This document shows positions 7,486 through 13,035 of a stretch of DNA of 16,029 bases, in pieces (within the stretch, counting starts at the first letter, position 1; the number at the start of each line of letters is the position of its first letter). Source of the DNA: Gammaproteobacteria bacterium (lineage in GTDB: Bacteria; Pseudomonadota; Gammaproteobacteria; Acidiferrobacterales; SZUA-150); NCBI GenBank assembly GCA_029880755.1, contig JAOUNW010000033.1:1-16029 (forward strand), written 5' to 3'. The notes under the pieces were generated by a model. The model ran no database searches and was not told the DNA's origin. It saw only the letters and a list, made by a program, of their open reading frames with translations. The position numbers and the translations under genes are program-made.

Positions 7486-7948
7486 GCGCCAGTAACCAGC
7501 ATTTGATATCAAACTTGCTGCCCGAGGTCTTTCCCATATATCCACCGAGTCCGGACCTGGCGATCACACGATGACAGGGAACAATGATAGGAATCGGATT
7601 TGCCCGGCAGGCATTACCCACGGCTCTGGCGCTGCTACCCAGTTTTTCCGCCAGATCACCGTATGTCGTGACCTTACCGGCAGGAATCTTGATAAGTTCG
7701 CGCCAGACCTTTTTCTGAAATGGTGTTCCTTCCAGCACCAACTCCAGATCAAATATGTGCTTCGGATTGGAAAAATATTTTACTAATTGCCTGGAGACCT
7801 TTTTGGCGCTGGCAATCGCGGGGGTACGAAGGGCACGAGAAGCTGACACAAATTCCAGCGCTCTGAGCTTGTCACTTTGCAATGACAGACCAATAGGGCC
7901 GATCGGGCTCGGTACAATACCTAGGAATCTCTCTTCTGATTTAGCCAT
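7472..7948 (-). CDS. ogt: Methylated-DNA--protein-cysteine S-methyltransferase
   Basis: A suicide DNA repair protein that moves the alkyl group from O6-alkylguanine (and O4-alkylthymine) to its own cysteine. It has 158 residues. The active site P124-C125-H126-R127 follows the DNA-recognition helix SSARAVGNACRANPIPIIV, which carries the helix-turn-helix arginine. GTPFQKKVW (75-83), IPAGKVTTYGDLA (88-100) and the end motif LLAHEG are also family hallmarks. There is no Ada-type N-terminal regulatory domain, so it is the constitutive Ogt type. The ATG at 7948 lies 28 bases inside the upstream TPR-like gene. The end overlaps xerD by 14 bases, so the three are probably one transcript. Confidence 0.93.
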   Translation of the reverse strand: MAKSEERFLGIVPSPIGPIGLSLQSDKLRALEFVSASRALRTPAIASAKKVSRQLVKYFSNPKHIFDLELVLEGTPFQKKVWRELIKIPAGKVTTYGDLAEKLGSSARAVGNACRANPIPIIVPCHRVIARSGLGGYMGKTSGSKFDIKCWLLAHEGH

Positions 7949-9687
7949 AACTGTTGGATACTCCGCTCAATAATAATGCGTTGTCTTGGGTCTGAGGTAA
8001 CCTCCAATAATCTTTCATAGGTGTTTCTGGCATCGTCTTTGAGACCAGCCTTTATCATGGCCTTCGCTGCATAAAAACGGGCCGCCTGACCCCAGGGATC
8101 ATTGATTTCCGTATCATCAAAACCGGCTGACTGTAAATATAAGTTGGCAGCCTGATTAAAATTTCCCAGGGACATTTCTGAATCGGCCATCCAGAAATAA
8201 AGTTCGCGCTTTATCTGATTGCTTTTTACCTGATCAAATAAGGCACGAAAAAGTTCGAGTGCAGGCTGATGTTGCTGTAGCGCCTGCAGATCAAACACGA
8301 CTCCAATAAATTTCCGGGCCAACTCATCGTCGATTTTCTTTGACTCGGATAAAACCAGTCGAAGCTTGGCGGCTCCAAGAGTCGATTTGCCGGCATAAAT
8401 CAATATGCCTGCCTGCTGCAGACGCCATTGCGTCTGGTCCTCGCCTGTTGGCGCCATCTCCAGGCCATTAATCAGCGTCGAGGCAAACTCAATATCTCGG
8501 TGTTTTACAGCCTCCATGGCAATAACGGCACGGGCTTCGTCAGGAATGGTCTGCACTGACGGGTAACGACTGGCGCCGATATATAAATGACGCACCACCG
8601 TGTCATATTCCTGCTGATGCAGCAAACCGACCAATCGTTGATGAGCTATTCTCTTTGTTTCCGGTTCCTGGCCTAGATGTATCAAGAATGCGTAAATGGC
8701 CCTGGCCAAGTGGATCTGATCCGTATTTTGCGCCTGTGCCGCCTTGAGCCATTTTTGATCGTCACCGATCAGCAAACGTCTGTCATTTCCAACTCTCTCT
8801 GCGGTTCGTTCATAGGCTTTCCATAAATCGGATCCGCTGGCGACTTCCATAGGCGAATCGACAGGCATGGAATCCTCAATTGATAAATATTTTTCCAGGG
8901 CAAATACGTAGTTTGCCCAATCTCCCGCCAAATGCGCGGCCTCCGCGGCAACACTCCAGATTTGGCGGCTCAGCACAGGCTGGTCCTTTATTTTAGCTCC
9001 CAACTGCAACGCCCAACCCATGGCCTGTTCGGGTGAGTAGATACGTTGCCGCAGCCCTGCAAGCAAACGCAACATCTGCCCCTCATAGGACTGAGCACCG
9101 ACCGACACCTCAAAGGCCGCGTTCATGTCACCGTTTCGCATTAATAAGCGTACTTCCAGTATCCGGGCGTCCTCATTATCGTCACCAAAATCCTGCTTGT
9201 ATTTCTGCAGCGCGATTTCAGCATCCTGCGCATTACCTTCCAGCAAGTAACTGCGAATAATCAGTTGTCGCCACTGGGCCATGACCTGTTTTTCCGCTCC
9301 CGCAAACTGCAAGACCAGGCGGCGCAGGTGGGCACGGGCCAAGGTGGGATTGTTGGCACGAAAACCGGCGTTAGCACCCTCAAACAGGGCCCATTGGGTA
9401 AAGCCTTCGGGAAGATTGTGTGGGAGTTCTTCTGTGCGTCGACTAATGGCCAGCCAGTTTTGTTGTTCCGAATAAATAGCGAGACGCTGCTTTTCCCATG
9501 CCACCCATTGATCAACACTACTGCCGGCTTCCAGTGACGGCTGGGATTGCTCCAACAACCAGATCGCCAGCTGTGACGCGCCACCCTTGCTCAACAGCGC
9601 CGCTCTTTGCACAATTTCGTCTGCACTCATGACTGCCCCCGGCAAAAACAGGAAAGCAATCAGAAGCGCTTGTTGAAATTTCTTCAT
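7921..9687 (-). CDS. Exported helical-repeat (TPR-like) protein of unknown function
   Basis: A 588-residue protein from the chosen ATG at 9687. It opens with a clear signal peptide (MKKFQQALLIAFLFLPGAVMSA, cleavage near 22) and has no further membrane segment, so it is probably periplasmic or outer-membrane associated. The remainder is almost entirely amphipathic helices, with many Ala/Leu/Tyr patterns like ANLYLQSAGF and ARFYAAKAMIKAGLKDDARNTYERL, as in tetratricopeptide repeats, which usually serve as protein-binding scaffolds. No enzymatic motif is visible. An ATG at 9702 (five residues longer) is possible. The longest frame, from 9768, overlaps the hairpin terminator of the rplS operon and is rejected. 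It is the first gene of the ogt/xerD group. I do not recognise a specific family. Confidence 0.8.
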   Translation of the reverse strand: MKKFQQALLIAFLFLPGAVMSADEIVQRAALLSKGGASQLAIWLLEQSQPSLEAGSSVDQWVAWEKQRLAIYSEQQNWLAISRRTEELPHNLPEGFTQWALFEGANAGFRANNPTLARAHLRRLVLQFAGAEKQVMAQWRQLIIRSYLLEGNAQDAEIALQKYKQDFGDDNEDARILEVRLLMRNGDMNAAFEVSVGAQSYEGQMLRLLAGLRQRIYSPEQAMGWALQLGAKIKDQPVLSRQIWSVAAEAAHLAGDWANYVFALEKYLSIEDSMPVDSPMEVASGSDLWKAYERTAERVGNDRRLLIGDDQKWLKAAQAQNTDQIHLARAIYAFLIHLGQEPETKRIAHQRLVGLLHQQEYDTVVRHLYIGASRYPSVQTIPDEARAVIAMEAVKHRDIEFASTLINGLEMAPTGEDQTQWRLQQAGILIYAGKSTLGAAKLRLVLSESKKIDDELARKFIGVVFDLQALQQHQPALELFRALFDQVKSNQIKRELYFWMADSEMSLGNFNQAANLYLQSAGFDDTEINDPWGQAARFYAAKAMIKAGLKDDARNTYERLLEVTSDPRQRIIIERSIQQLWLNQKRDS

Positions 9688-9744
9688 TTCAGTCAGAGCC
9701 ATATATTTCACAGGCCATAGCTTAAAGTAATTGGCGCCCATACG

Positions 9745-9776
9745 AAAACAGGCGTCATGCCGAAACATGACGCCTG
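9745..9776 (-). terminator. Rho-independent terminator of the rpsP-rimM-trmD-rplS operon
   Basis: Perfect 11-base arms CAGGCGTCATG and CATGACGCCTG (9749-9759 and 9766-9776) flank a six-base loop. On the minus strand TTTT follows the stem (9745-9748). It lies 29 bases after the rplS stop and before the TPR-like gene, so the downstream group needs its own promoter or relies on readthrough. Confidence 0.85.
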
Positions 9777-9805
9777 CTCATCATCGCAGTAAAAGCTGAA
9801 AAACC

Positions 9806-10150
9806 TTACAGTTTTTCCTTGATGCGGGCAGCCTTACCAGAACGATCGCGCAAGTAGTAGAGCTTGGCCCGGCGTACAGCGCCCTGGCGCTTTACCTCGA
9901 TCTTGGCTACAGCAGGGCTGTGCAAGGGAAATACACGCTCCACACCTTCACCGTAGGAAACCTTGCGTACGGTAAAACTGGAGTTGAAGCCGCGTGAACG
10001 AATAGCAATCACCACGCCTTCAAACACCTGCAGGCGCTCACGATCACCCTCTTTGACTTTTACATGAACAGCAACAGTATCACCGGGATTAAAATCCGGC
10101 ACATCACTCTTTAATTGCTGCGTTTCAATTTCCTGGATAATGTTACTCAT
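9806..10150 (-). CDS. rplS: 50S ribosomal protein L19
   Basis: Component of the large ribosomal subunit at the 30S-50S interface. From the ATG at 10150 it has 114 residues, like E. coli L19 (115). FNPGDTVAVHVKVKEG, RLQVFEGVVIAIRSRG, SFTVRKVSYGEGVERVFPLHSP and the basic tail AVRRAKLYYLRDRSGKAARI are all diagnostic. A strong AGGAG at 10158-10162 fixes the start. The in-frame ATG seven codons earlier lies inside trmD and has no L19 similarity. It is the last gene of the operon, four bases after the trmD stop, and is followed by the hairpin terminator. Confidence 0.98.
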   Translation of the reverse strand: MSNIIQEIETQQLKSDVPDFNPGDTVAVHVKVKEGDRERLQVFEGVVIAIRSRGFNSSFTVRKVSYGEGVERVFPLHSPAVAKIEVKRQGAVRRAKLYYLRDRSGKAARIKEKL

Positions 10151-10154
10151 ATCT

Positions 10155-10898
10155 CTACTCCTGACTCTCATGCTCCTGCTGGAACCGTTCCAACAGTTGC
10201 TGCTGTTCTTCAGTTAGCGCCAATTGCGCCAATAAATCCGGACGCCGTAACCAGGTGCGTCCCAACGATTGCTGTATACGCCAGCGCCGAATGGCCTCAT
10301 GGTCACCAGACAAAAGCACCTCCGGCACTGCCTGACCACCATAGACCGCAGGGCGCGTATAATGTCCACAATCCAGCAAACCGTCAACGAAAGAATCCTG
10401 CTGGGCAGAATCCTCGTCACCCAATACACCGGGTAACTGCCTGGCAACGGCATCAACCACTACCATGGCCGGTAATTCGCCCCCGGACAACACATAATCG
10501 CCTATGGACCACTCTTCCTCGATTTCCGTCCCAAACAGACGTTCATCGATGCCCTCATAACGCCCTGCTACCAGGATCAGTCCCGGCCGCCTGGCCAGTT
10601 CCTTGACCCCCTTGTGGTCCAGTTTCCTGCCCTGGGGTGACAAATACATCACCGTTGCCGAGGCATTGTTCTTGCGGGCCGCCTGAATAGCTGCCGCCAA
10701 CGGCTCCGCCATCATGACCATGCCCGGTCCACCACCGTAAGGGCGGTCATCCACCGTCCGGTGCGGGTCCTGAGTGAAATCCCTGGGATTCCACAAATCC
10801 AGGCACAAAACCTGTTTCTGGATGGCCCTGCCGACGACGCCCAGTTTCCTGAACGCCTCAAACATCTCAGGAAATAAGCTGACTATATCCAGTTTCAT
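10155..10898 (-). CDS. trmD: tRNA (guanine-N1-)-methyltransferase TrmD
   Basis: Uses S-adenosylmethionine to make m1G37 in tRNAs with a G36G37 context, which prevents +1 frameshifting. The 247 residues are a SPOUT-class fold: MKLDIVSLFPEMF at the start, DDRPYGGGPGMVM (50-62), VAGRYEGIDER (110-120) and the trefoil-knot AdoMet loop SIGDYVLSGGELP (131-143). Asp168 (QQDSF) matches the catalytic Asp169 of E. coli, followed by GLLDCGHYTRP and SLGRTWLRRPDLL. All key residues are present. It is the third gene of the operon, 21 bases after rimM. Its TAG (10155-10157) is adjacent to the rplS Shine-Dalgarno sequence, consistent with coupled translation. Confidence 0.98.
   Translation of the reverse strand: MKLDIVSLFPEMFEAFRKLGVVGRAIQKQVLCLDLWNPRDFTQDPHRTVDDRPYGGGPGMVMMAEPLAAAIQAARKNNASATVMYLSPQGRKLDHKGVKELARRPGLILVAGRYEGIDERLFGTEIEEEWSIGDYVLSGGELPAMVVVDAVARQLPGVLGDEDSAQQDSFVDGLLDCGHYTRPAVYGGQAVPEVLLSGDHEAIRRWRIQQSLGRTWLRRPDLLAQLALTEEQQQLLERFQQEHESQE
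10158..10162 (-). promoter_or_regulatory. rplS ribosome binding site
   Basis: AGGAG on the minus strand, seven bases before the rplS ATG and within the last bases of trmD. It decides between the 10150 start and a longer frame. Confidence 0.8.
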
Positions 10899-10919
10899 GG
10901 GCAGACCGCGCTGATCTTG

Positions 10920-11435
10920 CTAAAAATCGGGATCCCAGTCGACTTCCATGACGCCTTGCGTCAAATCCACCCGTTTTACCACGTCGGGGATATAAGGGAG
11001 CATTCGACTCTTTTCAGGACTCTCCACTACCAACACATCGTTGGCGCCTGTTTCAATCAAGTGATCCACTATCCCCAGATCAACCCCGTCCAGGGTAACC
11101 ACTTTTAATCCAGTCAACTGTGACCAGTAATATTCGCCCTCGACAAGCGGTGGCAACTGATCCGGCAAAATGGCGATACGGCTACCCACCAATGACTGGG
11201 CCTGATCGCGATCTACAAACCCCTCGAGCTGGACAGTAATACCTTTTGCACCGGCCCTGCCCTCCTTGACCCTAATAGACCGCCAGTTGCCATCAATTTC
11301 CAGTAACCAGGGGTCGTACCCTAATATGGCCTCCCGCGGTCGGGCATAGGAATACACCTTGACCCAACCCCGCACACCAAATAACCCGACAATTTCGCCC
11401 ATGAGCACCGGCTCATCGGTCTTGATACTGGCCAT
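10920..11435 (-). CDS. rimM: 16S rRNA processing / 30S maturation protein RimM
   Basis: Assembly factor that binds S19 and helps mature the 30S head domain. It has 171 residues from the ATG at 11435. The N-terminal domain shows GEIVGLFGVRGWVKVYSY; the C-terminal PRC-barrel domain has GEYYWSQLTGLKV, GANDVLVV, MLPYIPDVVKRVDL and the terminal VDWDPDF. An in-frame TTG at 11450, one base after the rpsP stop, could add five residues. Neither start has a clear Shine-Dalgarno sequence, so termination-reinitiation from rpsP is plausible. It is the second gene of the operon. Confidence 0.95.
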   Translation of the reverse strand: MASIKTDEPVLMGEIVGLFGVRGWVKVYSYARPREAILGYDPWLLEIDGNWRSIRVKEGRAGAKGITVQLEGFVDRDQAQSLVGSRIAILPDQLPPLVEGEYYWSQLTGLKVVTLDGVDLGIVDHLIETGANDVLVVESPEKSRMLPYIPDVVKRVDLTQGVMEVDWDPDF

Positions 11436-11451
11436 CGGGCCGCTACTCAAA

Positions 11452-11700
11452 TCAGGCGGAAATACCAGCCTGTTTCAGCAGTTTGGCAACGCGCTCGGAA
11501 GGTTTCGCGCCCACGCCGATCCAGTAATTAGCGCGTTCGGCGTCGATACGCAGCTTTTCTTCGCCTTCAGCCGCCAGGGGATTAAAAAATCCCAGGTGTT
11601 CTATGCTTCGGCCGGTGGCTGCCCGACGGCTGTCCGCTACCGTAATACGATAGAAAGGCCGTTTTTTCGCGCCACCACGAGCCAAACGAATGGTTACCAT
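11452..11700 (-). CDS. rpsP: 30S ribosomal protein S16
   Basis: Small-subunit assembly protein, 82 residues, the normal S16 length. MVTIRLARGGAKKRPFYRI and VADSRRAATGRSIEHLGFFNP are diagnostic; ERANYWIGVGAKPSERVAKLL follows. The ATG at 11700 is supported by GAGGAA at 11706-11711; a longer frame from 11760 adds 20 residues with no S16 similarity. It is the first gene of the rpsP-rimM-trmD-rplS operon. In most gammaproteobacteria ffh precedes rpsP; here the upstream neighbour is a TlpA-like thioredoxin gene, separated by 165 bases. That gap must hold the operon promoter, although no convincing -35/-10 pair was found. Confidence 0.98.
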   Translation of the reverse strand: MVTIRLARGGAKKRPFYRITVADSRRAATGRSIEHLGFFNPLAAEGEEKLRIDAERANYWIGVGAKPSERVAKLLKQAGISA

Positions 11701-11705
11701 GCAAG

Positions 11706-11711
11706 TTCCTC
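11706..11711 (-). promoter_or_regulatory. rpsP ribosome binding site
   Basis: GAGGAA on the minus strand, five bases before the rpsP ATG. It fixes the S16 start. Confidence 0.8.
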
Positions 11712-11865
11712 TATACGAATTCGTGATTTGTCTGCCGGATATACCCCTGAAAATGGGCACCCCCCGGTCAGAAAGCGCGCAATTGTGCCCCTTTTGAAGA
11801 CAAAAATAAAGCCAAAAGCTCGAAATAATTAGACCGGACAGATGGGTGCACTGCTCTCCGGAGCG

Positions 11866-12399
11866 CTATTTTTGACCGTTCTTTACCAGCCCTTTCAGGA
11901 AATCCACATAGGGCGGCGTATCCCACGGGCGCCCACCCAGGGCCTGATATCGGATTCTGCCCTCCGGATCCACCAGAAAACTTGCGGGCAGACCCCTGGG
12001 CTGCCAGACCTCGGTCACCTGCCCCTGTCGATCCATGAGCGTTACCAGATCAGGCGCCGCCACCGTCAAAAACTCAAACACAGTGTCGTCAGTCTCCGCA
12101 GTATTGACCAGTACCAATCGAAACCCTGCCTGCTTGTGCATTTGCGAGGCCAGGCGCTGGATAGCAGGCATTTCCTCTCGGCAGGGGCCACACCAGCTGG
12201 CCCAGAAATGCACCAGCACCCACTGGCCGCGCAGCGCTTTCAAGTCGGTCTGGTTGCCATCGGAATCGGACAGCACAAGCGAGGGTGCCACCCGGCCATC
12301 ATGAGGTATCACTCCGTTGGGGAGGGGTGTCGCCATCGCGAGGGTTGCAGCTAACACAAGCCCCACCAGGCTATATATCTCCAAGTACCTTGTTCTCAT
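11866..12399 (-). CDS. TlpA/ResA-like exported thiol-disulfide protein
   Basis: A 177-residue thioredoxin-fold protein with an N-terminal hydrophobic segment (about 7-22) that is either a cleaved signal (after AMA) or an anchor. The redox site is W69-C-G-P-C73 in HFWASWCGPCREEMPAI, and the cis-proline is Pro138 in GLPASFLVDPEGRI, both typical of TlpA/ResA/DsbE proteins. These act in the periplasm, reducing or oxidising protein disulfides, often apocytochrome c haem sites. A link to the nearby tetrahaem cytochrome is only a guess, because a strong terminator lies between them. No good Shine-Dalgarno sequence is seen before the ATG. The 105-base gap to rpsP has only a short four-pair hairpin and no T-run. 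Confidence 0.88.
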   Translation of the reverse strand: MRTRYLEIYSLVGLVLAATLAMATPLPNGVIPHDGRVAPSLVLSDSDGNQTDLKALRGQWVLVHFWASWCGPCREEMPAIQRLASQMHKQAGFRLVLVNTAETDDTVFEFLTVAAPDLVTLMDRQGQVTEVWQPRGLPASFLVDPEGRIRYQALGGRPWDTPPYVDFLKGLVKNGQK

Positions 12400-12479
12400 T
12401 TGTGACTATCCAGGGCTATCCCGATGCAATTCATTAAATCCATCATACCCCATCCCGGATAAACGCTAAATTGCGGATC

Positions 12480-12505
12480 AAAAAAAAGGGCTGCGCATGC
12501 AGCCC
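12480..12505 (-). terminator. Strong rho-independent terminator of the oxidoreductase-cytochrome operon
   Basis: GGGCTGC and GCAGCCC (12488-12494 and 12499-12505) form a seven-pair GC-rich stem with a GCAT loop. On the minus strand eight T follow (12480-12487). It lies 31 bases after the cytochrome stop and closes that operon before the thioredoxin gene. Confidence 0.9.
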
Positions 12506-12536
12506 CTAACCCCAAAGATCTTCTCAGGATTTACGG

Positions 12537-13022
12537 TTATCTGGAGAAAACATGCGGTGTGTGGCATCTCTTACAATCATTACTGGCTTTCTTGCCACCG
12601 GTATGCTGATTGTTGTGACACACCTTGCAACGGTCATTTCCAACAATATAACCGGTCGCCCCCATGCCCGGCGTATAACCTGTCAGGTTGGGTTTCGCCT
12701 GTCCCAGTTCCGCTGCTGTGTGGGTGCCATGACAGGCATTACACTTAACCATGGCGTGTGTCATAAACGACCGTGAATATTGATCCACCAACTGCGTGTT
12801 GGTTTCATGACAACCGCCGGAGAGACAGGAATAACTGAACTCCACAGCGAAGCTGGTATCGTAAACCTGGGTTGTACCACCTCCACCTCCACCTCCGCTT
12901 CCATCACCACCACCGCCACTGCCTCCATTCTTTCCTGCCAGAACATAAGGCACCGTGAATACCAGCAGCAAAGCCAACACCGCCATGGTCAATCTTTGTA
13001 TTGTGTTTGTTGAAGTTTTCAT
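12537..13022 (-). CDS. Small periplasmic tetrahaem cytochrome c with glycine-rich linker
   Basis: A 161-residue electron carrier. Residues 1-29 are a signal peptide (cleavage after YVLA), followed by a glycine-rich linker (33-49, about 14 Gly). Four c-type haem sites follow: Cys66-x4-Cys71-His72 (CLSGGCH, the longer spacing known from cytochrome c3), then CNACH (94-98), CKVCH (132-136) and CKRCH (150-154). Extra histidines (89, 101, 140, 157) could be sixth ligands. It does not resemble NapB, which is dihaem. The ATG at 13022 is chosen over a longer frame because GGGGGG at 13030-13035, abutting the stop of the oxidoreductase gene, lies seven bases upstream. With a 13-base gap, the two genes are surely cotranscribed, so it probably passes electrons to or from that enzyme. 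Confidence 0.92.
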   Translation of the reverse strand: MKTSTNTIQRLTMAVLALLLVFTVPYVLAGKNGGSGGGGDGSGGGGGGGTTQVYDTSFAVEFSYSCLSGGCHETNTQLVDQYSRSFMTHAMVKCNACHGTHTAAELGQAKPNLTGYTPGMGATGYIVGNDRCKVCHNNQHTGGKKASNDCKRCHTPHVFSR

Positions 13023-13035
13023 CACACTGCCCCCC

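Noticed and set aside
9688..9768. N-terminal extension of the TPR-like gene to the ATG at 9768
   Set aside because: It runs across the hairpin terminator of the rplS operon (9745-9776) and would put a long non-signal sequence before an obvious signal peptide; the ATG at 9687 or 9702 fits better.
11853..11864. GCTC-TCCG-GAGC hairpin just after the thioredoxin gene
   Set aside because: Only four pairs and no following T-run on either strand, too weak to call a terminator.
12885..12935. Triplet-like repeat rich in ACC/TCC
   Set aside because: It is the reverse complement of the glycine codons in the cytochrome linker, not an independent DNA repeat.
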